From NCBI GenBank assembly GCA_035771165.1, contig JAWNZC010000348.1, positions 4,886,501 through 4,950,500 of the forward strand: 64,000 nucleotides of DNA, written 5' to 3'. The notes beneath the pieces were generated by a model. That model saw nothing but the letters and a program-made list of their open reading frames with translations, was not told the origin of the DNA and searched no databases. The position numbers and the translations under genes are program-made. The DNA is from Paragorgia papillata. Taxonomy: Eukaryota > Cnidaria > Anthozoa > Scleralcyonacea > Coralliidae. Shown here piece after piece: positions 25,234-36,403 of this stretch (the first letter of the stretch is position 1; each line of letters begins with the position of its first letter).

Positions 25234-25990
25234 AATAAATGTTAGAAACGTGGCAGAGTGGCCGCGACAGCTTATACCAATTATAGCGGTCCCAAGATAT
25301 AGTTAAGATATTAAAAGATAAAAGAAATAATAATAATATGGTCAACTGCAGCAGCAGAGAGCTAGATAGACTTGCTCCAAGTCCGCCTCTTAGCGCTAGT
25401 TTTTGCGGGCCGGTGGAAAGGCCGGCGAGCGGAAAGGCGGGAGAGAGGAAAAGCGGGAGAAAAGAGACGAAAGGTCAAAAATGTTTGAAAAGGACTTTGA
25501 GAAAGTCTAAGAGCTAGAGTACCAGCCAAACTCCGGGCTGAGCCACACTTTTGACAAACCGTTCTCCATGTCCTTGGGTCATCCGGGTCATACAGTCTCT
25601 CCACTGCAGTCATATAGTAGAGCAGTAGGTTACGTTTGAACTCTGTCAACACGACTTCATTTAATCTCGTTTGAACTCTGTCAACACGACTTCATTTAAT
25701 CTGAATTGAACCGGTAAGACGTTCCAGGTTCTGCATGCTCTTATGAAAAAGGAGCGCTGATATGTTAGTGGTGTTGTTATATCATACACGAGAAGCCGTT
25801 TATTATCTGATTTGAAAACACCGAGAAGTGTGTTGAAAAATAATAAACGACTTTCGAGTGTATGGTATAGCTTCTCAAACAAATCAGTATTTAAAGAGAA
25901 ATTTGAGGTAAAAGTTGTCTTCATTTGTGGGCGCTTATTACCACATTTCACAACAACGTCTCGGTAACTGATTGCCATTATGTTTTCCTC
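25233..25990 (-). mobile_element. LINE retrotransposon 3' fragment (reverse-transcriptase C-terminal region)
   Basis: Minus-strand frames at 25661-25978 and 25362-25652 give a typical non-LTR retrotransposon C-terminus: TYQRSFFIRACRTWNVLP, then LTEFKRNLLLYY and DPDDPRTWRTVC. These are conserved in CR1/L2/RTE-like ORF2 proteins. A direct duplication of about 40 bp (CGTTTGAACTCTGTCAACAC) breaks the frame at about 25635-25700. There is no catalytic FADD region, so it is 5'-truncated and dead. Confidence 0.75.
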
Positions 25991-26288
25991 ATGAATTATT
26001 AATGAGTTTGAGAATGTAATTTATTAAATGTAGCGTCATTGATCCTTTTATTAATTTTTGATTTGTTACACTATTGGCATGTGTCAACCGGGCCAGGTAA
26101 CCACTAAAGACTTCTCCTTTCCTATTGATTAAAATTTTCGCGCGTTTTTATTATGAGTAAAACTGCAATCGTCATCCGGGGATTTAGCCCTGTTACAGTT
26201 CGTGTGGCCGCGCTAAGAAATGTGACGGGATTTGGGGACGAAAATGCGGAGTTCCCCAGAGTACATGTAGAATACGGTGAATTTGTGA

Positions 26289-27161
26289 TTAACCAGAAGT
26301 CCAACTTCGCGATTTTTCTGTCCTCGCTTTTTTTTGTTGCCGCCTTTTCGCTATAGGAAGCGGTTTGGGTTTTACAAACTTGTGCAATTGTGGTTTTCGG
26401 AGACTTGAGCTGTCATTATTATTAAAGTCTGAGAATGGCATCGCATGAACATGGCGAAGTTCAGAATGGGTCTCGGAATGAACAGCACTATTGCGCAACA
26501 GACACAACATTAATTTACAAATACAACATCAAATGTGGATTCATTGTAATATTTAATCTTTAATCAACACATTTCATAAAAACGGTCTCCATATTAAGCT
26601 ATTCCACACAATATTTGGTTTACCGTACGTGTTAACATTTTTTCAATATAAATTTAGATATTTCTACAACATCCTTTGAAATAGTAATTTCTGTATAAAT
26701 AGGAGAGAAACTGACTCTTTTTAAATATTAAAATACCTTGCATAATTATTTTAATCCCACAAACACTCGCCAGGTTCCGGTATAAAAGGGGTTTAAAACG
26801 TTCAGTTGTCAAACAGCCATTACAAATGTAAACACCTGAGTTTTATCTTCATATTTTGCAGCCATGCGGTGCCAAGACTGTTTTGTTTCTGAGCAGATTT
26901 AAATTTTGTTACACGCGGAGTGGGAGGAGCTATCTGCTTGTGTTTAACCTTTTTCCTAAAAGCGTTATCTTTCAACTGATAACGTAGGAATGCAACTTCT
27001 TCATCCACGACTTAACGTGAAATTCACAAAATGATGCCCAAATAATTGTAATTAAGTTATATAGAGTAGTGACCAGGTCAGAAAGCAAAAAAAATATTGA
27101 CACCCGAGTTTGCGCTGCTGGTGCATTCTTCGCCATAAGCGCAACTATCAACACTTGTCAT
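26289..27161 (-). CDS. small basic protein of unknown function, three exons
   Basis: Model: 27104-27161 (ATG at 27159-27161), 26836-27010 and 26289-26487 (stop TAA). Phases 1 and 2 are consistent, giving 143 residues. It starts MTSVDSCAYGEECTSSANS. The middle is helical and charged (VDEEVAFLRYQLKDNAFRKK) with a proline/lysine stretch (KQIAPPTPRVTKFKS). The C-terminus is strongly basic (KFVKPKPLPIAKRRQQKKAR), a likely nuclear-localisation or nucleic-acid-binding tail. The first intron is only 93 bp and its GTGTCA donor and GTTAAG acceptor are weak. Its start lies 124 bp from the PCGF stop on the same strand. No family is recognised. Confidence 0.5.
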
Positions 27162-27284
27162 TTTACAATTTCTTGAAGTATTTGCAACCTTATGATATAT
27201 GCCAGTCTTATACACGCGCGTTTAAATTGCTTTCAGTCTGACACAATCTATGCAGTTTTTTCTTTGCACTTTGAACATTTAGCA

Positions 27285-29587
27285 TTACATTGACTGAAAC
27301 GTTTCAGGCGGTCTCGATAGACTTGCACTTGGATTAAAATTGCGCTCATTAGATTTTTGAAATATTTTTGGTTGCTCTCTGGACAGTATTGGAGGAACAT
27401 TTCTTCCTTGTTCATATTGTATTGGTTCTTGAACTGTTGTCATGGCGACTTGTGATTGATCGATACTAGTGTTGGTTGACTTTGGAATGATATCAAACTT
27501 TAAATCAATGGGTCCTGTCTAGAAGTGGAATAAAAATAAGAAAAGTTATATGTTGCCGTGATTGCTCGAATAAGAAGACATTACATTCATACTTAATTGA
27601 AAAAAGCTAAAAGGATCATTCAGATATCCAGAGATCTATATTTTACTTTTACTTGTGAAGTCGTAACACAACTAACCATGTGCTATATTTTCTAAGATTC
27701 CGTCCCTCCTCTCTTTCCTTCCTTCTTTCCTTTTTTCCTCCCTCCCTCCGTCCCTCCCTCTCTTCCTTCCTTCCTTTCCTTCTTTCCTTCCTTCCTTCTT
27801 TCCTTCCTTACTTCCCTCCCTTCCTTCCTCCCTCCCTCCCTCCCTCCCTCCCTCCCTCCCTTCCTTCCTTCCTTCCTTCCTTCCTTCCTTCCTTCCTTCC
27901 TTCCTTCCTTTCTTCCTTCCTTCCTTCCTTCCCTTCTTTCCTTCCTTACTTACTTCCTTCCTTACTTCCTTCTTTCCTTTCCTTCCTTTCTTCCTTCCTT
28001 TCTTCCTTCCTCAAATCATAAACGTTTGTATATACTTTTCCATGAAGACCATAAATTCGTGAAATTTCTTTCAGATTTAAATCTTCGCTCAATATTTCGT
28101 CGCAACGAGATATTTCAACCTGATGAAATAAATAAAAAACAGTAGTAGTATAATGAAACCAGTACGAAAATACGTAGCAGTACTAACAAAAAGTAACAAA
28201 GAATTGACTATCACAGAAATGATTACTTCTTAGCCGAGTGTGAGGTCAGAACGAAAAAGCATTTATCTTGTATATTTTACACGCAGGAGTAAGACCCGCT
28301 CGAGCAAAAATATATACTTAGCCATAGAAACGAAGGGCAATCTTTTTTGTTGTTTTCCACTCGGGTATAAAATAAGTATGTAAGATTATAGCTATGAACG
28401 AGCGCCATGATTTACAAAAAGATATATTTAACAAATAAAACCGATAAAGTTCCGTGCATATGTACTTTTATAAAGGTACGTTTGACGTCATTTGAACACG
28501 AAAGAAGTTGAGTAGAAGCACAAGGCGATAGCCGAGTTCCTTTACACTTCTTTCGTGTTCAAATCACGTCAAATGTACCTTCATAAGAGTACATATACAC
28601 AGGAGCGATATGTTTTATTTGTTTTATAAAATAAGAAGAAAAAAGACAACTTAAAAGTTGGACGGTTTTGAAAACGGGCTGGCTTTTCCCGCCATGAGAC
28701 GCCACCCTACGCCAGTTTACATTCATGATTTCTATACTCTTATAAATGCACGGGGCCTGGCCAATCAGAGCGTGCGTAGAGGACACTTATATTTTATAAA
28801 AAAGTATACAACACAAAACCAGTAACGGTAACATTAATATCAGGAACAACAACGACGAAATAATTATGGGTTTTGGTCGTTTTCTCCTTTGTTTTGAGAA
28901 AAATACGACAGCGAACCACAAACATGCAGGATAACTGGACTTGTATTGATGTTTTGCATATTCAGGTTTTCAGTTTTTTGATTAACAAGTTTAATCATAT
29001 ATAAATATATTTATTTGCACCACACAATTGGTTGTGACGTACAAATTCGCCAGAAAGCTAAAAATTTGGACCTTGACACATGGACACATGGTATATAACA
29101 ACAAAGTTATATTTCATTTCAACATATCTACCTTGTGAGTACTCTTTACCCCAAATTTCATCTGAATAAGTTTTTTAAGCACCCTTACGGGAACTTGTTT
29201 TGAGCATCTCAAGTAACGAGTGGGAAAAATCTAAAGAAAAGAGTGAAATGACACAGTCTCAAGGATGGGATGCGGGATATACCACACTGCTCTAATAAAC
29301 AAATACTCAATCAATTTTCGTCATTTGACTGACTCAGGGATTCCTCATGCGAGTCTATATATATATATATATATATATTATATCAGGTGTCCTTGTCAAG
29401 ATACTTGTATATAGGCGTGTACTTTAATTCTTATATACACAATACAGAATATTGTAGAAAAACATTTTCTTTTTAGCACAACATGTATTACCTTACGTTG
29501 ATTTGATTTCAGAATGTTTCGTCTTTAAAATATGAAGCAAAGCTAATTAATTAATATATCAACAGACAGAGAAACACACACACACAA

Positions 29588-29662
<75 letters not shown>

Positions 29663-29703
29663 CAGACAGACAGACAGACACAGACAGACAGACAGACAGA
29701 CAA

Positions 29704-29769
<66 letters not shown>

Positions 29770-32700
29770 GCAAACGCATACACAAGTACAAATACAAATA
29801 AAAACACAACAGAAATGCGAATACGAACACACATACAAACATGTGGATGGACGTGTTGTAATGAGCCATTTGCAAGATGGCGTAAAATAGCGTTTGGTGA
29901 CTACAACTACCAGAATGCTTTGTTAGTATCCTAGTGCTGATAAATAAAGGTACCCAACGCTATTTTACGTCATCGTGCAAATAACTTTTTATTTAATTCC
30001 ACTAGTAATTAATTTTTTAGCAATCTGATTATTTTGGACCGGTTATTACAATGACTTACTGATGATGGTCCAAAGTGACATATACGGCATCTGAATTATC
30101 TGCTATGTTTGAAATTCCCCTCATCTTCGATCCAGCTAAAAAAAATCAAACAATTTTGGTGAATTTTGTGACTTGTTCAGTATTTCTTTTTTCTGAGCTC
30201 AGCTCCCCAAGCAAAAGTTCAGGAACCCAGAATTTCAGTTTTGATAACGTCAAATTTATAATTATTTGTATCGATTTAACTTTGTCCTGAGACCTGAATA
30301 TAGCTTATTGTTACCAGATATCGCCCAATAAAAAAAAATTACGTTCTAATTCGTTAAAATCACCCAAACATAACCTAGCTTGGACTTTGGACTTGTTTTA
30401 ATTTCTAAAATATTCTAAAACTGGATTTTCGGTCACCCTTCCAATTCCAATCAGTAAGCGAATGCAAAGAGGAAAAGTAAGGCTAGCATATTAACTAGGC
30501 GGAAAACCCATTTGGAGTGGGTCAGGTTAGCGTATGAGCAAGAGGGTAAAGCACTTACTGTATCGAGTTTTTGTTGCGGGTAGGTGACAGAAAATCCCTA
30601 TTTGAAATATTTTAAATCAAGTCCAAAGTCCAGTCGAGTGTTCACAAGATACTAACAACGATATTATGGTTAAAAAGATGTAATCAGCCCAACTGAAAAT
30701 ATGTCTGGAAAATATTAAAAGTTATTACCTTGGAAGTATTCTTCTCTGTCATTCATAACCAGGCTTGCTTGAAATGATTTTCGACTCAGAAGTTCGTCTA
30801 ATCATCAAACACGTTAAATAATTCAAAATGAATGATGATTATCTTTATTATATTATTATTTATTATATAACATATTATAAAATGGGTATATTATTATCGT
30901 GTTTATATCAGGCTATGCAAACGTGACGTAACGCTACATTTTTTAGTGTTTTTGTTTCTTTTAGTCCAGCGCCGGATTTAGGACTGTGGAGGCCCCTGGG
31001 CGGTCACTGACCAGCACAATATGTCCTTGACATTGAGAAATCCTTTGAAAGTATCCATGTTCGAGACCTATCAGTATATTTTTCTCCGAATTACGCTTTC
31101 GTCGGTAAAGACACGGGATAATTTTGCTTTACAAACTAATACAACTTCGAAGTCACAATTCCCACACTGAATCAGGCGAGAATCAGGTTTGCAATAACAA
31201 CTTGTCAACTCCATCCATCAATCTGTCATAATCGTCATACAATAGTATACACTTTTAGTTTTAGAAGTGACCCTATATATCATCCATATATCTTTTGTCT
31301 TGTTTTTGACTCATATTTTTGGCTCTCAAGATTTTTTTAATTTCAACACCTATTTTTTAAACTTTCAAGACATTTTTGTGGAGGCCCCCCCTTAAACATT
31401 GTTTTGTAGGGGCCCCAGTCCGCCCTGTCCCAAACCCAGAAACAGAAAATGAACGCCCTTGTTTATATGACCTGATGCAAACACTCCAGTGTGAGAGAGT
31501 TTGAAATTACTTATGTAAACGTCGCCTACAACTTGGGTTCCAAAGCTAAAGAGAGAATTTCTCAGAAGAAGCTTTAAATATAACGGTGCCATGCTTTGGA
31601 ATAATTTAATACACGAAGCAAAACAAGCAGAGTCGTTGGATTCTTTTAAAAGGCTTAAGGGCCGACTATGAGATGAAGCTGAATTCTGAATTATTTTTTT
31701 TTATCATTATCATTTTTATAAACCTATTAACTTTGTAAACTTCCATAGTTGTTTATTAGTTATTGTAATTAGCTTATTAGTATTAGTCAATTTGTTGTAT
31801 TAGTTAAATTAAGCACGCCCCTCATTGAAACCAGCATTTATTGTTGTTGAGGCTAGCGTGTTGAAATAAAGTATGTATGTATGTATGTATGTATGCATGT
31901 ATGTTCACATAAACGTTCGAATTCTCCCAAGTCACTTTCGTGTTTGCATCAGGCTATATGAACACGGGCAGCAATTGATGAACCGCGGGAAACGTATAGG
32001 CGAAATAAAAATCAAATCCTAGCAAAAAACACGAAGTAAAGGAATTTTCAAAAATAATTTAATCTATTTTCTATTTTACTAACACCAACTAGCTTCCAAA
32101 GTGAAACAATCTTTCAAATTATTATAACAAACGTTAGCCTTAGCCTTAACGCATCAAGCTGCATGTGCTAACGCATTCACTTAAGTTGAAGATAATTATA
32201 ACAAGGCCACGCTAAGCTTATTACTTACTTTCATACAAATCAGGAACTATTTTGTATACGATATCTTGCAACGTTGGATCCGGTCTGAAAAGATTTTAAA
32301 AATCATAAAGTCATGCTTATAGATAAACATGCTTTTTTCTCTACCACTAGTGAACCAAAGTTATCAGGCCGTGGTCAGGATCATAGTTTTTGTCGTGATT
32401 GTGGTCATAGTTATGGTCGTGTTCATGGCCATGTGTAATATACTACTGTCGTATAAAAATAAGCGGAAGATAAGTGTAATCCGCCGATAGTCCTTCAACA
32501 ATCGTCATAGTCTTCCTATATACAATCTTCCCATAGTTCTCTCCTTTGGCAATCCTCCATACTCCTCCAATATTCCTTCCATCGTCCTCAGTAGTTCTCC
32601 ACACAATAGGCATCTTCCTTAGTTTTTGTTTGTCTTCTTAGAGTCCTATGTAGTCTTTCGATAGTTTTATAGTCTTAACACCTAATACTAATCATAATCA

Positions 32701-35700
32701 TATAAGACTCAGTCATAGCCGTAGTCAGACAATATAGTTGTAAGACGAGGAGCTATGAGCTATGAATTAGGAGTACAGAACAAGGGAGTTAGGAGCCAAA
32801 GATCCGAGGGCAAAGAAAAATAACCCAATAATTATCAGCTGGGGATAGAGAAAAAGCGAAGAGCTACGAAGACGAGAAAGGTGAGAAAAAGAAGAGAAGG
32901 AAAAAAGAGGAAGAGAAAAGAAAGAGAAGATCATGAAGGAAATGAAGAAAAAGAAGAGGATGATCAAATAAAAGAGGATCAAAATGAGGAGGAAGTGCAA
33001 GAGAAGAAAGAAGAGGAGAAGTAAGGGAACAAAAGGAAAAAAAGAGGGACAAGAAAAGGAGGAAGAAAAGCAAAAACTAGAGGCGAAAAAGGGGAAAGAT
33101 GGGTAGAAGTTAGCAGTAGAAGATAAATAGAAGGAAAATTAGAAGAAAGATTGAAAAATGGGAAGAATGGAAGAAAGAAACATTATATCAAACGTAAAAC
33201 AACTATTCACAAAAAAGCTCTGAATACGTTTGTTTCTTTTCACCATTTATTTTTATCCAACCTTCATCCTACTTCTTCTACTTCTTCTTCGCTTGTTTCT
33301 CCTCTTCATCTTTCGCTACTTTTTGCTTCCCTCTATTCTTTTTCTCCTCCACCTCCTTCTCTCACTTCTCAGGATTCTTGCTCTTGCCCCTCCTATTGCT
33401 CCTCCTTCTCTTGTTCTTCCTCCTCCACTTCTTACTCTAGCGCCTCCTCTTGTTTTCTACTCCTCTTGCCCTTTCTCTCATTCTCCTCTTCCTCTTGTTC
33501 TTTCCTCTTCTCGTTGTTTCTTTTCCTTCTCTCCCTCCTCCAGCTCCTTCTCTTCTTCTTGTTCCTCTTGCTCTTCCTACTCTTCTTACTCCTTTGTTTT
33601 CTCTTTTTGCTACTCCGCTTCCTTTTGCTTTTGCTCTTGCTCTTTTTCTTGTTCCTCTTGCTCCTTTTCATCTTCTTGCTCATCCTTCTTTTTCTCTTCT
33701 TGCTCCTCTTCTATCTCTTGCTCTTCCTTTTCTTCTTATTCTTTTTGCTCCTCCTCCTCCTCTTGCTCTTCCTCTTCTCATCTCATTGTTCCTGTTGCTC
33801 CTCCTATTCCTCTTGCTCTTCTTTTTCTTGCATGTTCTTCTTGCTCCTCCTACTTTTTTTCGCTCTTCCTCTTCCTCTTGCTCTTCTTCTTGTTCTTCTT
33901 GTTCTTCTTGTTCTTCTTGTTCTTCTTGTTCTTCTTGTTCTTCTTGTTCTTCTTGTTCTTCTTGTTCTTCTTGTTCTTCTTGTTCTTCTTGTTCTTCTTG
34001 TTCTTCTTGTTCTTCTTGTTCTTCTTGTTCTTCTTGTTCTTCTTGTTCCTCCTACTCTTCTTACACCTCCTTTTTCTTCTCTTCTTGCTTCTCCGCTTCC
34101 TTTTTCTCTTGCTCTTCTTCTTGTTCCTCTTGCTCCTTTTCATCTTCTTGCTCATTCTTCTTTTCTTCTTGTTGCTCCTCTGTTTTCTATTGCTCTTCCT
34201 TTCCTTCTTGTTTTTTTTCTCCTCTTCCTCCTCTTGTTCTTCCTCTTCTCATTGTACCTGTTGCTCCTCTTACTCTTGCTCTTCTTCTCCTTGTTCCTCT
34301 TGCTCCTTCTACATTTTTTGCTTTTCCTCTTCTTATTGTTCCTCTTGCTTTTCCTCTTCATCTTGTTCCTCTCGCTCTTCCTCTTCCTCTTGTTCTTCCT
34401 CTTGTTCTTGTTTCTCTCGCTCTTCCTCCTCCTCTTGTTCTTCCTCTTCCTCTTCTTCTGGTTTCTCTCGCTACTCCTCTTCCTCTTGTTCTTCCTCTTG
34501 TTCTGGTTTCTCTCGCTACTCCTCCTCCTCTTGTTCTTCATCTTCTTCTTGTTTCTCTCGCTCCTCCTTCTCCTCTTGCTCGTCCTCTTGCTCCTCGTCC
34601 TTTTGCTCCTCTTTCTTTTGCTCTTCTTGCGTTTCCTCCTCCTCTAGCTCCTCCTCTTCTTTTTGTTCTTCTTGCTCGTACTCGTCATCTTGCTCTTCTT
34701 TTTCTCTTTGTTCTTTTTGTTCCTTTTCCTCCTCTTGCTCTTTCTCTTCTTTCTGTTCCTCTTGCTTTTCCTGCTCCTCTTCCACTTGCTCTTTTTCCTC
34801 ATTTTGCTCCTCCTTTTCTTCTTGTTTCGCTCGCTCCTCCTGCTCCTCTTGCTCGTCTTCTTACTCCTTTTCCTCTTGCTTCTCCTCCTCTTGCTTTTCC
34901 TCTTCTTGCTCCTCCTCTTGCTCTTCTTCCTCCTCTTGCTCTTCTTCCTCCTCTTGCTCCTCCTTTTCCTCTTGTTCCTCCTCCTCTTGCTCTTTCTCCT
35001 CCTCTTGCTCCTCCTTTTCTTCTTGTTTCTCTTGCTCATTTTCTTGCTATTTCTCGATTTAGTCTTATCTCTCCTCCTCGTTTTGCTCCTCCTCATATTT
35101 ATTTTATCTTGCTTTTTCTTTTTGCTTCTGGATCCTTGGTCCCTAGCTGCTTTTAGCTTTTCTTCTTGCTCATCCTCCTCCTGCTCTTCCTCCTCCTCTT
35201 GCTCTTCCTTTCCTTCTTGTCTTTCTTGCTTCTTTTCAAATTATTGCTATTTCTTGTATTTATTCTTATCTCTCCTCCTCCTCTTGCTCTTCCTCGTCCT
35301 CGCTCTTTGCTTTTAACTTTTCTTCTTGCTCCTTCTCCTCTTATAACTATACAACTACATTGTTCGGACTATATGACTGCTTATGAAGCTCAGCAGAAAC
35401 AAGTGAACGTACCTGACATTTACCAAAGGTTTAGTTTTGTGTACTTCAGTACGACAAACAGGACAGTTATATGAAGTATCCAAGTAACGTACTATGCAGC
35501 TCTTGCAAACTATACAAAGAATTAACCATGTTGTCATTAAATATATTTAAACGCTATATAAATACTATAGTAACGCATTTTAAATGTTTTAAAACTTGTT
35601 TTTTCTTTCTGGTAATTAACACTGCTTTTAATTTCAAGCAGAACTGCGCTATTGACTAAACAAAAGTTGAATATGTACACTGAGTTCATGCATGTGTTCA

Positions 35701-36403
35701 TACCGTCGAAATTAAGAAATACCGTAGAAATTTAGTCTGCGGAAGCGGACTCTCTCAGTCCCACGGCACCCGCCCCGACTGCAAGTGAACTAGTAGAAAT
35801 TAGGAACATATAGAAAAACGCCAGTGTCTCTGTCTTAGGACGCAGTTTTCATGGCTTAAATACGTGTATCATAGTTCCGATGTTCTAGGGGTGATTTTTA
35901 CAGCCAAATAACAATTTCCTTATAAAGCAGACAAAAAAACTAAAAAAAGCCGGCAAAAAATGCTACATTTCCGTTACTTTCCAACATTGTTTAGAGGTCT
36001 ATGAGTCCGTCTCAATTACGCCTCTTATCTCAGTAGAATTTAAACCAAGAGTTTGCGGAGCGTAAAATTTAAGCGACACTCAACTCCATCAAAAAACAAA
36101 ATTTAACTTGTATAGTCATAGGGTTAATTTACAAATTCTTGATAAAATTATCATTCACTTTTTTATTTCGGTTGTCTTGAATTTGTGGGTTTAAATTGAT
36201 GTTTTTCTCGACCTGGCTATTCTTCATATACCTAAATATTCGAGCCAATTGGCAGTTCAAAAGGTTTACTCACAAGAATGGAGACACTCTACAATGGTAG
36301 AAGCATCGATCAAATATCCTCCGCAAAGTGGACAGATCAGATTTTTGTTTACTTCGGACAACTTCAATGTTGGCAACATGAGATATGCTGATGAATTACA
36401 ATC
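27285..36403 (-). CDS. PCGF: Polycomb group RING finger protein (BMI1/MEL18-like), paralogue A
   Basis: Nine coding exons on minus: 36274-36403 (canonical ATG at 36377-36379), 35413-35509, 32229-32284, 30729-30797, 30060-30135, 29492-29522, 29132-29230, 28036-28119 and 27285-27518. From that ATG the product is 283 residues. A C3HC4 RING is complete (Cys16, 19, 32, His34, Cys37, 40, 51, 54; [20 protein letters not shown]), followed by [10 protein letters not shown] and [17 protein letters not shown], the PCGF signature. The C-terminal RAWUL spans residues about 146-220 ([48 protein letters not shown]). In PRC1 such proteins pair with RING1A/B to ubiquitinate histone H2A in the nucleus, and the RAWUL binds PHC, BCOR or AUTS2-type partners. 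The sequence is closest to PCGF2/4. The frame stays open upstream to an acceptor at 36404, compatible with a mini-exon at 39236-39247. Confidence 0.9.
27690..28015. repeat. (CTTC)n/(CCCT)n pyrimidine tract
   Basis: About 320 bp of nearly pure pyrimidine on plus, mixing CTTC and CCCT units, in the last intron of PCGF paralogue A. The long Pro/Ser/Phe/Leu frame here is an artefact. Confidence 0.95.
28458..28598. mobile_element. foldback element
   Basis: Arms GGTACGTTTGACGTCATTTG and CAAATCACGTCAAATGTACC, with inner GAACACGAAAGAAGT / ACTTCTTTCGTGTTC. About 140 bp, in an intron of PCGF paralogue A. Confidence 0.7.
29583..29768. repeat. (ACAG)n microsatellite
   Basis: ACAG tetranucleotide array with a few ACAC and CAAA interruptions, in the intron before the 31-nt microexon of PCGF paralogue A (transcription direction minus). 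Cys/Leu/Ser/Val frames across it are spurious. Confidence 0.95.
29868..29985. mobile_element. short foldback element
   Basis: TGACGTAAAATAGCG-type arms: ATGGCGTAAAATAGCGTTTGG at 29877 pairs with CAACGCTATTTTACGTCAT near 29956. About 115 bp. Confidence 0.6.
31455..31905 (+). mobile_element. LINE 3' fragment with (ATGT)n tail
   Basis: Plus-strand translation gives [20 protein letters not shown] followed by [19 protein letters not shown], the conserved C-terminal motif of CR1/L2-like ORF2. A 3' UTR follows, then a GTAT tetranucleotide tail at about 31868-31900. It is heavily 5'-truncated and sits in an intron of PCGF paralogue A, in antisense. Confidence 0.75.
32767..35345. repeat. giant purine/pyrimidine tract with strand switch
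   Basis: The plus strand is purine-rich (GAAGAAAAAGAGGA-type) from about 32767 to 33180, then pyrimidine-rich (CTTGCTCTTCCTC-type) from about 33230 to 35345. An inner 9-bp array, TTCTTGTTC, spans about 33880-34050. Frames of 500-600 codons exist in several registers on both strands, encoding only Leu/Phe/Ser/Cys or Lys/Arg/Ser/Glu. They are consequences of composition, not genes. It fills intron 2 of PCGF paralogue A. Confidence 0.95.

Noticed and set aside
25148..25345. Poly-valine frame
   Set aside because: Translation of the (CAA)n LINE tail on the minus strand.
33151..35316. Open frames of 500-610 codons in several registers
   Set aside because: They lie in a pure pyrimidine/purine tract where stop codons are rare. 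Several registers and both strands are open at once, and only 4-6 amino acids occur.
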